Assembly (NCBI GenBank): GCA_964518635.1
Contig: CAZFGK010000021.1
Coordinates: forward strand, 1-53,119
Reading direction: 5' to 3'
From: CAZFGK01 sp964518635
GTDB taxonomy: Bacteria; Zixibacteria; MSB-5A5; GN15; FEB-12
Length of the DNA stretch: 53,119 nt
Shown: in pieces, positions 16,504 through 25,421 of the stretch
Position numbering within the stretch: position 1 is the stretch's first letter
How the letters are laid out: each line of letters begins with the position of its first letter
Translations under genes and position numbers: made by a program
Notes under the pieces: model-generated
What the model saw: only the letters and a program-made list of their open reading frames with translations
Told to the model about the DNA's origin: nothing
Database searches by the model: none

Positions 16504-19437
16504 GTGAACAATAAGCGCATTTCAATCCTCGTGAGCCCGGACGAGCGAGTTCGTACAACTTTTGCCCTCTTACTTTTCTTTCTGGTTCATCTCTGCATTT
16601 CATCTTTCAATCTTCACGCAGGAACTGTCCAGCAGTCTCTCGCTCAACGAGTGCTGGATCAGCCGTCAAAGCCGGTCCCTGTCTGGATCAAGGTTCGTGA
16701 TCTCGAACCCGCACAATCCCGCTCTTCACGAGCGATTGCAGCTGCAGAAGCTGAAAAACTGGATCGACCGACCGCCTACCGCCGAGCCATTAGTGATATG
16801 ACTCGTTCCTACGAAGATGCCCAGTCAGGGGTACTCTCGGAACTTACTCAACTCGAATCACAAGGTTTGGCGAAAGAGATCAAACCGCGCTGGATCGTAA
16901 ATGTCGTCGAGGCAGTACTCTCTCCCGATGAGATCGCACGGCTTGCAAGTCGGGATGATGTCGAGCAGATTCTTCTCCCTCCGGTTATTCAGCTGATTGC
17001 TCCGGAAAGTGAAGCGACCAATGTGACTGGCGAACGATCGGGCTCCTCTGGATCGATTTCATCCGTCGAACCGGGGGCAGATTATGTCCGCGCGCGTCAG
17101 GCATGGGGAATGGGTTACACCGGAAAGGGGCGGCTGGTCTGCTCCTTTGATTCCGGCGTTCAAGGCGGTCACAATGCCCTGAAAAATTCATGGCATGGAA
17201 AGAACGGCGACACCGCCGCCTCCTGGTTTGATCCGGTCAATAAAACCAAAACTCCAAATTATTTTGGTGCTGGAATTGTGCAACAGCATGGGACACACAC
17301 GATGGGGATCATGGTTGCACGGAACGGAACCGATTCGATCGGAATCGCGCCGGATGCTCACTGGATATCAGCAGCGGTGATCGATATTGTCGGGGCTCCG
17401 ATTCTCGCCGCCTTCGAATGGGCGGCGAATCCGGACGGTGATCTCAACACGATCTCTGATGTCCCTGATGTCATTAATCATAGCTGGGGGGTGCCGGAGA
17501 CTGTCTGTGACAATATTTTCCATGATGCCATCGACAACACTGAAGCACTCGGCATCGTGAATATCTTTGCTGCGGGAAATGAAGGTGGAGTGTCCAACGC
17601 CATTCGTGATCCCGCGACTCGTGCGCTCGACAGTCTCGATTGCTTTGCAGTGGGGAATCTTTCGCTGGTGGTACCGGTCGGAATCAATATCAGTTCCTCT
17701 CGTGGGCCATCGGAATGCAATGGCGGCATCAAACCGAATGTCTCCGCACCGGGAACGAGTGTGCGTTCGACAATCCCGAACAATGCTTATGGTCAGTTGA
17801 CTGGGACCTCTATGGCTGCGCCGCATGTCAGTGGATTAGTTGCTTTGATGCGCCAAAAAAATCCGAATGCAACGGTTCGTGAGATCAAGACTGCGATTCT
17901 CAATTCTACCAAGCGAGGTGGATTCAATCCGACTCCAGTTCCGAATAATAGTGCCGGATGGGGGGTTATCGATTGCGAAGCAGCTCTCAATGCCCTTGCC
18001 GCGCCGCCAGCTGCAGGGGTCATGCGCATCCATTCATTCGCTTCAAATACTGTAACCGCTGGTGCATCGGTGAATGGGAGTGTGATCCTGAAAAATCAGG
18101 GGGGAGTGACAGTTAATAATCTAACGGGGACGGTGACAAGCGGAAACCCTGATGTCACCGTCATTGATGGTTCCATCACCTTTGGAACTGCACCCGCTGG
18201 AGATACCGTCCGTTCAACCGATCAGATTGCACTGGAAATCTCTCCGACTGCTGTCGGCGGCATGGTGATTCCGCTCACGCTGAATCTTACCGGCACCGGG
18301 TACGCAGGTTCTCTTACTCTCTACATTCAGACTGAGCCAATTACTGAACGTCAGCGGCGAGTCATCCGGAGCAATCGTGTCCGATTCACATTCACGAATC
18401 ATGGTGTCTTCGGTTTGGGGCCACTTTCGATGATGCCGCTCGACAGTGTCGGCTACAAATTTGAAACGGGAGGAAATGAATTGTATGAAGCCGGGATTAT
18501 TATTCCACGCTCAGCAACTCAGGTCTCTACAGGTGTGCACTCTTCTTTGTACGAAGCTCTCGATGATTTCACGCCGATGCCGGATGGAAATATCCGATTC
18601 AAATCACCTGCTCGATTTGGCGGAGAGGAAGCACGCTCCAGATTCACCGACACCAATGCGACGATCCCAACCGGACTGATTATCAATCAGGAACTCTTTA
18701 CCGCCCCTCCACCGAATGATGACATCGTGCTAATGCGCTACATTATCGAAAATCCCACCTCGACAAATCTTACCGGGACTCCGTTCTCAATCTTTCTCGA
18801 CTGGGATGCCAACGGACAGTATGACAAGAATGCCGGTGGCTATTCCACCAGTGATACTATTCTCTGGACTGCTTTCAATACCGGCTTCGGGCTGAGTGAT
18901 TTTCGTGGAGTGACCTTCATCGGTGCGCCGCCGACTTCTGCATTGACTGCATCCAGTTCCTCACTCGTGTATCCGGCATTCAGCGGCGTAGGAGCAAATG
19001 GGTTCACCCTTGCGGAAAAATATGCAGCAAGTCAGTCCGGTTTTTCGACTGCTTCGACATTTATAAGCGGAAGTCTTGACCTCTGTCAGGTTCTGACCAC
19101 GACGATGACCCTTCCGGCATTCACCGGTCGTGATACGATTATCGTCGCACTCGTGTCAGGTGAGAGTAATAGTGCGATGACCAACGCGTCGGTAAGAGCA
19201 CGTCAGATGCTTTTCACCTGTTGCAGCGGGACGACAAGTGATGTCAATTGTGACGGTAGCTATGCTGAAATTGATGACCTGACAACTCTGGTCGATCATC
19301 TTTTTATCACCTTCCAGCCACTTTGCTGCGAGGCAGCTGCCGACACCGATGCGAGTGGAACGATTGACATTGGTGATCTGATAACGTTAGTCGACGTGAT
19401 GTTTATCACCTTTTCTTCACCAGCAAATTGTCCCTAG
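16504..19437 (+). CDS. Secreted subtilisin-like serine protease with dockerin-like repeats
   Basis: A 977-residue exported S8 peptidase. It has a signal segment at about 18-40, a prodomain to about 185 and a catalytic domain with Asp216 (VCSFDSGV), His265 (HGTHTMG), oxyanion Asn359 (AAGN) and Ser436 (GTSMAAPHVSG). A long beta-rich region follows. The last ~70 residues carry two EF-hand-like dockerin repeats, DVNCDGSYAEIDDLTTLVDH and DTDASGTIDIGDLITLVDV, with a CC pair between. No scaffoldin with cohesins is in view, so the repeats may be a calcium-dependent fold or surface anchor. The start is GTG at 16504. It is divergent from the radical-SAM-like gene. Confidence 0.92.
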   Translation: MNNKRISILVSPDERVRTTFALLLFFLVHLCISSFNLHAGTVQQSLAQRVLDQPSKPVPVWIKVRDLEPAQSRSSRAIAAAEAEKLDRPTAYRRAISDMTRSYEDAQSGVLSELTQLESQGLAKEIKPRWIVNVVEAVLSPDEIARLASRDDVEQILLPPVIQLIAPESEATNVTGERSGSSGSISSVEPGADYVRARQAWGMGYTGKGRLVCSFDSGVQGGHNALKNSWHGKNGDTAASWFDPVNKTKTPNYFGAGIVQQHGTHTMGIMVARNGTDSIGIAPDAHWISAAVIDIVGAPILAAFEWAANPDGDLNTISDVPDVINHSWGVPETVCDNIFHDAIDNTEALGIVNIFAAGNEGGVSNAIRDPATRALDSLDCFAVGNLSLVVPVGINISSSRGPSECNGGIKPNVSAPGTSVRSTIPNNAYGQLTGTSMAAPHVSGLVALMRQKNPNATVREIKTAILNSTKRGGFNPTPVPNNSAGWGVIDCEAALNALAAPPAAGVMRIHSFASNTVTAGASVNGSVILKNQGGVTVNNLTGTVTSGNPDVTVIDGSITFGTAPAGDTVRSTDQIALEISPTAVGGMVIPLTLNLTGTGYAGSLTLYIQTEPITERQRRVIRSNRVRFTFTNHGVFGLGPLSMMPLDSVGYKFETGGNELYEAGIIIPRSATQVSTGVHSSLYEALDDFTPMPDGNIRFKSPARFGGEEARSRFTDTNATIPTGLIINQELFTAPPPNDDIVLMRYIIENPTSTNLTGTPFSIFLDWDANGQYDKNAGGYSTSDTILWTAFNTGFGLSDFRGVTFIGAPPTSALTASSSSLVYPAFSGVGANGFTLAEKYAASQSGFSTASTFISGSLDLCQVLTTTMTLPAFTGRDTIIVALVSGESNSAMTNASVRARQMLFTCCSGTTSDVNCDGSYAEIDDLTTLVDHLFITFQPLCCEAAADTDASGTIDIGDLITLVDVMFITFSSPANCP

Positions 19438-19441
19438 AACA

Positions 19442-20437
19442 TCAAGTCTGTGGCTTGCTACAAAACGAGCCGCAGAGGATGCCGTATCGATTTGATAGCG
19501 CAAGTGCCTCCTGTGCGTGATAGGTGATGGCAACAAGTTCCGGTGACTCTGATGGTAATCTCAAATCACCCTGCGCCCGATATTCCCGCTCTGGCGACCA
19601 TTCAAGATTGCGACCTGCACCTTGCAGAAGCCACTCTTCTGCGTCATTGACTTTCTTCGAAGCATTTCCCTCTGTGTATTGTACTTCTCTCACGCCCTGA
19701 CTCGCAGCCCAGGATTTAAGAATCCCAATTCCATACGGCTCGAATGACATTTCGCGATATCTCTTTCGCCAGTTCATGCGACTGATCATCTCTACCGGAG
19801 CAAGCGCAGTGATAGAAACAACAGAGCAGTTTTTTCTCATGTGGCGTGATGATGCAAGAACAAGTCGTGAAGCAAGTATTCGTTGGAGTGTGTTGATAGC
19901 TGTAAACGGAAAACTATCCGAACCAATGATCTGTCTGAAATAATCATCACGATTCAGATCTGGCCATCCACTGCGTGCGGTGCGAGTCCAGTGATAGAGA
20001 TATTGGTCGGCCTGAAATGGAAGTGAAGGCGTTCCCTTTTCGAATTGATATCTATTTTCTCTCGGTATCTCTTCTTCATACGGAACAGAGAAACGGTGAT
20101 CTGTTTTTCTATCGCAGATTGGTGATGAGAGAATCAAGGCGAGTTTTCCGTAGGGGCGAATCGAAACAGGCAAAATGATCTCTGCATCCAGAATCATCCT
20201 CTCATGCAACCGAACAACAGTTTCACTTTCATTCTGAGGATACAAGTCAACCTGAAGTTCTTCTTCTCGTGCCAGATACTGCAATAGCTCCCATGTTGGC
20301 GCACCGGTTGTCAGTATCAGGCGACAGTCTTGACTCTTCAGCCATTTCACTGCTGCGACGGTCTGCTGTATCCAGCTCTGTCCCCCATGAGGGTAAAGAT
20401 GCTGCTGTGAATTGAGAATGAGTCCCCTGCGTGTCAT
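19442..20437 (-). CDS. Conserved-looking hypothetical protein behind a metal ABC operon
   Basis: A 331-residue protein that I do not recognise. It has no signal peptide or membrane helix. Notable parts are YHWTRTARSGWPD near 148-160, a Trp/Arg-rich region WRKRYREMSFEPYGIGI around 222-238, and four cysteines, two close together at the C-terminus (GILCGSFCSKP). It starts 20 bases after the stop of the last permease gene and may be co-transcribed with the transporter. It ends 4 bases from the convergent subtilase gene. No function is proposed. Confidence 0.75.
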   Translation of the reverse strand: MTRRGLILNSQQHLYPHGGQSWIQQTVAAVKWLKSQDCRLILTTGAPTWELLQYLAREEELQVDLYPQNESETVVRLHERMILDAEIILPVSIRPYGKLALILSSPICDRKTDHRFSVPYEEEIPRENRYQFEKGTPSLPFQADQYLYHWTRTARSGWPDLNRDDYFRQIIGSDSFPFTAINTLQRILASRLVLASSRHMRKNCSVVSITALAPVEMISRMNWRKRYREMSFEPYGIGILKSWAASQGVREVQYTEGNASKKVNDAEEWLLQGAGRNLEWSPEREYRAQGDLRLPSESPELVAITYHAQEALALSNRYGILCGSFCSKPQT

Positions 20438-20457
20438 GCAGAGAGTATGCAGTGCGG

Positions 20458-21387
20458 CTATTGCCCGGGCAAGTCGCTGATGAGAGTGTCCGCGTTGGAA
20501 TTTGTCAGGGACTCGCGAGCGGATACGCGCTGACGTCGTCGGTGCAGCTTTGTCAGCAACCAGGTGCCGAGCATGACGAGAGCAAAAATGACCCCAGCGC
20601 AGACTGCGATAGCACCAGAAATCGAACCATCCTGCGCTTCGGCGAGATAGAATCCGGAGACAGAAGAAAGAATGCCAACACCAAGTGCGATCAGAAAGAT
20701 CGAAGACATTCGAGAGGACAACAGAACAGCCGTTGCGGCCGGAATGATCAGGAGGGCAACGATCAAAATCGCACCGACGACTTCAAAAGCCGCGACGATA
20801 GTGAAGGCCACGAAGATCATCAGCAAGTAGTGCCAGAGTCGTTCATGCATACCGAGAGTGCGTGAGAGTCGTGGATCAAACGAAGTGATGAGTAACCGTC
20901 GATAAGCAAGACCGACCAGCAGGAGATTCAGTATTAATGCTCCACCCAAAATCCAGACCGCTCGTGGGCCGATGCTCTTTCCGCCGACAGTAAACAGATC
21001 CCATGGGACATAGGCGATTTCGCCGTACAACACACACTCCTGATCGAGATCGACCATGCCGGTATAGAGGGTGACCAGAATGACACCAACTGCAAACAGA
21101 AATGTAAAAACGATTCCGAGTGCGGCATCTCGATAGAGACGCCCGGTCCTGCTAAGCAGATCAGTCAGAAATACGGTGACAATTCCGGCGGCAATCGCGC
21201 CGAGCAGCATCGGAATGACCGAGCGTGAGCCAGAGAGCAAAAATGCCAGAACCAATCCGGGGAGAACGGCATGTGAGATCGCATCCCCAAGCATCGCCTG
21301 CTGACGTACCACCAGCCAGACTCCGACCATCGCACAGGCGGACGAAGCAAGAATCGCAGTGAGCAAGATCCAGAAATCTGCGCTCAT
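20458..21387 (-). CDS. Metal ABC transporter permease (ZnuB/MntC/TroD family)
   Basis: A 309-residue membrane protein with about nine hydrophobic segments. The family signatures are LGDAISHAVLPGLVLAFLL near residue 33 and the Pro/Ala-rich LLIIPAATAVLL near 222. It would form the channel with its partner at 21384-22727 and import Mn, Zn or Fe across the inner membrane. Its ATG overlaps the stop of the upstream permease as ATGA, so translation is coupled. The C-terminal tail is Arg-rich and cytoplasmic. Confidence 0.93.
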   Translation of the reverse strand: MSADFWILLTAILASSACAMVGVWLVVRQQAMLGDAISHAVLPGLVLAFLLSGSRSVIPMLLGAIAAGIVTVFLTDLLSRTGRLYRDAALGIVFTFLFAVGVILVTLYTGMVDLDQECVLYGEIAYVPWDLFTVGGKSIGPRAVWILGGALILNLLLVGLAYRRLLITSFDPRLSRTLGMHERLWHYLLMIFVAFTIVAAFEVVGAILIVALLIIPAATAVLLSSRMSSIFLIALGVGILSSVSGFYLAEAQDGSISGAIAVCAGVIFALVMLGTWLLTKLHRRRQRVSARESLTNSNADTLISDLPGQ

Positions 21388-22727
21388 GACTTTGTTCCGT
21401 GCTTCTTGCTTTCAGAAGTTTGTCCTGCGTCTGCGTAGGGAATCGGACGATCATGCGGATCAGTCTGCGGCTTCTCAAGAAATTCACTGAGGGCTTCTTC
21501 CATCTGTGGGGTAATCAGATGTTCCATTTTTTCAGCATCACGATGCAGGTGATCTGTAGGAAGTTCAAAATGACGTGAAAGATAGACCTCCCAGAGACGG
21601 TGTCTTCGAATGACCTGGGCTCCTTCAGCGATTCCAAGCGGGGTGAGCTGCACCATTCCGGCGCTCTGTCTGATCAATCGTTTGAACTCTAAAATCAAAA
21701 GACCAAACCAGACTGATCCGGGAGTGAAAGAGCGTTGCATGCGCAGTTCATTCAGCGGGACATAACTATCAAGAGGCCCATTCTTTTCAGCCAGTCGATA
21801 TGACTCTTTCAGCAGATGATCTTGATTCATCTGCATACGCAATTGCAATGCACGTCCGAGTGAGGTAATGATTCCTCTTCGAGGGGAGATTAAAACGGAA
21901 ATCAGAAAGATTGCCGAGATGACCACCACCACCCAGGGTCCAGTTGGCATCGCCGGAGCGAGAAATGAAACAAGTGCGCCACCGACTCCGGCAATCATCC
22001 CAAAGAGTGCGGCGAGGAGAATCATCTTACTGAATTGATTGGTCCACTGACGAGCTGATGCAGCCGGTGCAATCAGAAGCGCGGAGATCAGTACTACTCC
22101 GACCGACTGCAAGCCAACCACTACGGCCGCGACGATCAGTGAGGTAATCGAAATCTGAAGAATCTTGACCGGAATCCCAATACTGCGAGCAAAGCCACTG
22201 TCGAAGACCACCACCCCAAGTCGCTTGAGTGAGAAGGAAAGAATCAGAACGAGCAATCCGAAGATTGACGCAATGGCAACCACATCCTGGGTGGTCATGG
22301 CAGCCGCTTTCCCGAAAATGAAACTTGCCAGCCCTGCCTGATTGCCGGTCGGTGAATTTTGCATGATGGAAAGAAGCAAAATGCCAAGGCCGAAGAGTGC
22401 CGAGAGAACAATTCCCAACGCGGTATCTTCCTTGATCCTTGTCTGCGCAGTGATTGCCTGCACCGACAAGGCGCCGAGCCAACTGGTCAATCCACCGCCA
22501 GCCAGGAGCACGATCATCTGTTTTTCACCAGTCAGCAGGAAGGCAAGCGCGACACCCGGAAGAGCGGCATGCGCGAGCGCATCCCCCAAAAGAGATCGCC
22601 GCTGCAGATAGGCAAAACATCCCATCGCACCGGCAGTCGCGCCCAACAGCGCAGAACCAAGGACTACGCTTCGGACGTTATGATCGGCGAAACTAAAGAA
22701 GCGAGCGATGAGATCGAGTGTATCCAT
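21384..22727 (-). CDS. Metal ABC transporter permease fused to a DtxR-like domain
   Basis: A 447-residue fusion. Residues 1-285 are a ZnuB/TroC-type permease (LGDALAHAALPGVALAFLL near 48, LISALLIAPAASARQW near 215). Residues about 310-430 resemble the C-terminal part of DtxR-family regulators: a poorly kept winged-helix segment ending VQLTPLGIAEGAQVIRRHRL, then the metal/dimer segment HRDAEKMEHLITPQMEE. Such fusions occur in other bacteria (from memory). The soluble part may sense cytoplasmic metal to gate transport (inference). A separate complete DtxR-type regulator starts the operon. Confidence 0.9.
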   Translation of the reverse strand: MDTLDLIARFFSFADHNVRSVVLGSALLGATAGAMGCFAYLQRRSLLGDALAHAALPGVALAFLLTGEKQMIVLLAGGGLTSWLGALSVQAITAQTRIKEDTALGIVLSALFGLGILLLSIMQNSPTGNQAGLASFIFGKAAAMTTQDVVAIASIFGLLVLILSFSLKRLGVVVFDSGFARSIGIPVKILQISITSLIVAAVVVGLQSVGVVLISALLIAPAASARQWTNQFSKMILLAALFGMIAGVGGALVSFLAPAMPTGPWVVVVISAIFLISVLISPRRGIITSLGRALQLRMQMNQDHLLKESYRLAEKNGPLDSYVPLNELRMQRSFTPGSVWFGLLILEFKRLIRQSAGMVQLTPLGIAEGAQVIRRHRLWEVYLSRHFELPTDHLHRDAEKMEHLITPQMEEALSEFLEKPQTDPHDRPIPYADAGQTSESKKHGTKS

Positions 22728-22780
22728 GAATACTTAGTATGCTCCACGGCCTGTTTGTAAAACTACGCGAGAGGAATTCT

Positions 22781-23629
22781 TTATCCAGCAATTCCTCGTT
22801 CGGCGGCTTCGGATAGGAGGTTCAGCTTACCTCCGTAGGTTTTTCTCAGATTTTCGTCGGTGAACAATTCATTCGTCGGACCGCAGCCCATGAGTTTCAG
22901 ATTCAGAAGAATAACCCAGTCGAAATATTCTTTCACGGTATGCAAGTCATGATGCACGACCAGGCAGGTTTTTTCCTGTGCACGAAGTTCTTTGAGGATT
23001 TCGATAATCGCTTTCTCAGTGGCGGCATCGACTCCGGCAAACGGCTCATCCATCAGATAGAGATCCGCTTCCTGTGCAAGCGCGCGCGCCAGAAAAACCC
23101 GCTGCTGCTGTCCACCGGAGAGTTGACTGATCTGTCGTTTCCTAAAGTCAGCCATCCCGACTCGTTCCAGTGCATGTTCTGCTTTGGCACGGTCCTCCGC
23201 TGCGATAGTCCCGTACCAGGTCATGCGGTGATAACGCCCCATGAGAACGACATCAAGTGCGCTTACCGGAAAATCCCAGTCAACTGTCTCTCGCTGCGGA
23301 ACATAGCCGATCTGCCCACGAACTTCGCCGAATGGTTTCCCGAAAATTTTGACATAGCCAGAGAGAAGTGGCAACAATCCCATGATCGCTGAGAGGAGGG
23401 TCGATTTTCCTGCACCGTTTGGTCCGATTAATCCGACCAGATGTCCGATCGGTATCTCGAAATCGATGTTCCAGAGAACCGGCTTTCGACGATAGGCAAC
23501 AGTCAGATCATGAACCTCAATCGGCGGCGGAGTCTGCAACGTAGCATGAGACAGAGGTGATCTTTTGTTCGTCTCTTCGGCTCTCTTTGTGGTCAATTCA
23601 TCGAATGGATTCATTTTTTTCTCGTTCAC
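22781..23629 (-). CDS. Metal ABC transporter ATP-binding protein (ZnuC/MntB/TroB family)
   Basis: A 282-residue ATPase. Walker A is GPNGAGKST, the Q-loop is YVPQRE, the signature is LSGGQQQR, Walker B is DLYLMDEPFAG and the switch His is in LVVHHDLHTV. The Q-loop context YVPQRETVDWDFPVSALDVV is typical of Mn/Zn importers. The first ~35 residues are a polar extension before the ABC core. It starts 1 base after the stop of the binding-protein gene, and a 53-base gap precedes the first permease. Confidence 0.95.
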   Translation of the reverse strand: MNEKKMNPFDELTTKRAEETNKRSPLSHATLQTPPPIEVHDLTVAYRRKPVLWNIDFEIPIGHLVGLIGPNGAGKSTLLSAIMGLLPLLSGYVKIFGKPFGEVRGQIGYVPQRETVDWDFPVSALDVVLMGRYHRMTWYGTIAAEDRAKAEHALERVGMADFRKRQISQLSGGQQQRVFLARALAQEADLYLMDEPFAGVDAATEKAIIEILKELRAQEKTCLVVHHDLHTVKEYFDWVILLNLKLMGCGPTNELFTDENLRKTYGGKLNLLSEAAERGIAG

Positions 23630-23630
23630 T

Positions 23631-24644
23631 CTATTTCAGTGCATGAGCAATGACCAGAGTGTTGTGGCGTACCATGCCGAAAAAAGTTGCGGGATTGTTG
23701 TCGAGGAGTTGCGCCGCCAGAGTCGTATCAGTGATTGCGCGTTCATCATCGGGGCTTCCCATTGCGTCAGAGTACAACTGACCGCCGATGCGAATCTCAT
23801 GCCCTTTCTGGATACATCCTTCGATCACCGCTTCAATCGTTTTAGGTGAGACCGATGATTCGACAAAGACCGCCTTGATCTTCCTTCCGACCAGAAAATC
23901 GACCATCGCGGTGACATCGAGAAGTCCGGCTTCCGTGGCGGTTGAAATCCCCTGAAGTCCGCGAACCTCCAGACCGTACTTTTTTCCGTAATATCCGAAG
24001 GCATCATGAGCAGTGACCAGAACTCTTGAGGAGTCAGGAATGGAGTTGATCGTCGCCATGATCCAGCCATGCAGCACATTCAGTGAATCGAGATATCTGG
24101 CAGTGAGTGAATCATACTGCGTTCGATTTTTCGGATCGACTTCGCCAAGCTTCTTGCCGATTCCTTCGACTGCATAACTCCAGATACTCAGATCGAACCA
24201 GATGTGTGGATCGGGGTTTCCTTCAAATTCAGCCGGATGACGAAGCAATGAATCAGGCACAAACTCTCCGACACTCACCCCTCGTCCCTCTACTCCGGTA
24301 GAGCTGAGCACATCCCCCATCTTTCCTTCGAGATGTAGACCATTGAACATAATGAGGCGGGCCTTGCCGAGTTCATCAACATCCCCTTTGGTTGCTTTGT
24401 ACAGGTGTGGATCAACACCCGGTCCCATGAGAGTGACAACTTTGACATTATCTCCGCCGATTGCCTGAATGGCATCGGCAATCATCCCGGTGGTCGCTAC
24501 GATCGGAATGCGACCATCCGCAGTCGGTACTACTTTCTCTCCGCAGCCGATGCATGCGATCAGCGCAGTTATCGTCAGGGCAGAGATTGCAAAAGAAGCT
24601 CTAATTGAATGCGTTGTATTCATGATCTCCATATCAGTGCTCAT
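23631..24644 (-). CDS. Metal-binding lipoprotein of the ABC importer (TroA/ZnuA family)
   Basis: A 337-residue periplasmic binding protein of cluster A-I. The lipobox is LIAC, with acylated Cys31 if the first ATG is used; starts at ATGs a few codons downstream are equally possible. Candidate ligands are His80 (VDPHLYK), His147 (NPDPHIWFD), His213 (TAHDAFGYYG) and Asp293 (YSDAMG). An HHHD set is as in TroA, so Zn, Mn or Fe are all possible. It lacks the long His-rich loop typical of ZnuA. It is the second gene of the operon, 30 bases after the regulator. Confidence 0.93.
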   Translation of the reverse strand: MSTDMEIMNTTHSIRASFAISALTITALIACIGCGEKVVPTADGRIPIVATTGMIADAIQAIGGDNVKVVTLMGPGVDPHLYKATKGDVDELGKARLIMFNGLHLEGKMGDVLSSTGVEGRGVSVGEFVPDSLLRHPAEFEGNPDPHIWFDLSIWSYAVEGIGKKLGEVDPKNRTQYDSLTARYLDSLNVLHGWIMATINSIPDSSRVLVTAHDAFGYYGKKYGLEVRGLQGISTATEAGLLDVTAMVDFLVGRKIKAVFVESSVSPKTIEAVIEGCIQKGHEIRIGGQLYSDAMGSPDDERAITDTTLAAQLLDNNPATFFGMVRHNTLVIAHALK

Positions 24645-24674
24645 CTCGTGTGTTCGTTATGTCTAAGAGTGGTC

Positions 24675-25283
24675 TTATCCTCGCCAACCCGGTACTTTTT
24701 GATCGGGGATGACTTCGAATGGTCGTTCGCTCTGAATCGGTCGTGTGGCAAAGCGGAAAAAGCAGTCCTGTGTCTCTTTGGGAAGCTTGTCGATATACTC
24801 CAGAAATTCATGGAGCCGCTGCGCGGACATCTCGGAGAGTCCATGCTCTATCTGGCAGGTATCTCTCTCGGCCTGTTCCTTTTCGAGTCCAAGTATCGTG
24901 ATGAAAAAGCGGACGAGATCTTCGTGACGATGCACAAATGCACTCGCCAGCAATTCCCCTTTCGGAGTGAGTCGAACCCCTTGCCGCAATTCATGCAGGA
25001 AGAGTCCTCGTTCGGCAAGTCGAGCAACAGTACGCGTAACGGTCGGCAGCCGCGTGCCCAGGGCAGTGGCGATATCGGTCACCCGAACTGAGGTGCGTTG
25101 TTCAGCGCGAGATGGATCATGCAGCAGACGATAGACCGCTTCGAGATAATCCTGCTGCGAAGCAGTGAGAGATTCATCCGGCGAGGGACGAGAACGCTTG
25201 GTGCGATTTTTTGCGACTTGCAATGAAGATTTGGTCGACGGGGGGATCGACGATCGAAGTCGTGCATGTTTCTGTGTCATCAT
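24675..25283 (-). CDS. DtxR/MntR-family metal-dependent transcriptional regulator
   Basis: A 202-residue protein. An N-terminal ~38-residue basic tail precedes a winged helix (SQQDYLEAVYRL to RLTPKGE, 42-110; recognition helix around TRLPTVTRTVARL). A dimerisation/metal domain follows, with His118, His120, Cys143, Glu146 and His147 as candidate ligands in VHRHEDLV and DTCQIEHGLS. The C-terminal SH3-like domain is absent, as in MntR and TroR. It is the first gene of the transporter operon and presumably controls it with Mn or Fe as co-repressor (inference from family). Confidence 0.93.
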   Translation of the reverse strand: MMTQKHARLRSSIPPSTKSSLQVAKNRTKRSRPSPDESLTASQQDYLEAVYRLLHDPSRAEQRTSVRVTDIATALGTRLPTVTRTVARLAERGLFLHELRQGVRLTPKGELLASAFVHRHEDLVRFFITILGLEKEQAERDTCQIEHGLSEMSAQRLHEFLEYIDKLPKETQDCFFRFATRPIQSERPFEVIPDQKVPGWRG

Positions 25284-25313
25284 GAATCGAGTTCCTCTGG
25301 CCGGAGAGTCTTT

Positions 25314-25340
25314 CGTTACCCAAAAGTAATTACCTTATGC
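25314..25340. promoter_or_regulatory. Candidate operator between regulator and propeller genes
   Basis: The AT-rich segment upstream of the DtxR-family gene contains the perfect 8-base palindrome GTAATTAC (25326-25333), with a second imperfect TTACC...GTAA arrangement overlapping it. DtxR-family proteins bind short palindromes in such positions. The sequence does not match the DtxR or MntR consensus that I know, so this is tentative. Confidence 0.3.
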
Positions 25341-25421
25341 TAATACCAGAATCGACCGCAGACAAGGGATTCTTGAGCTGCCCACCCGTTCTCTTGACCT
25401 TGTAAGGGAGTGAATAGTAAA

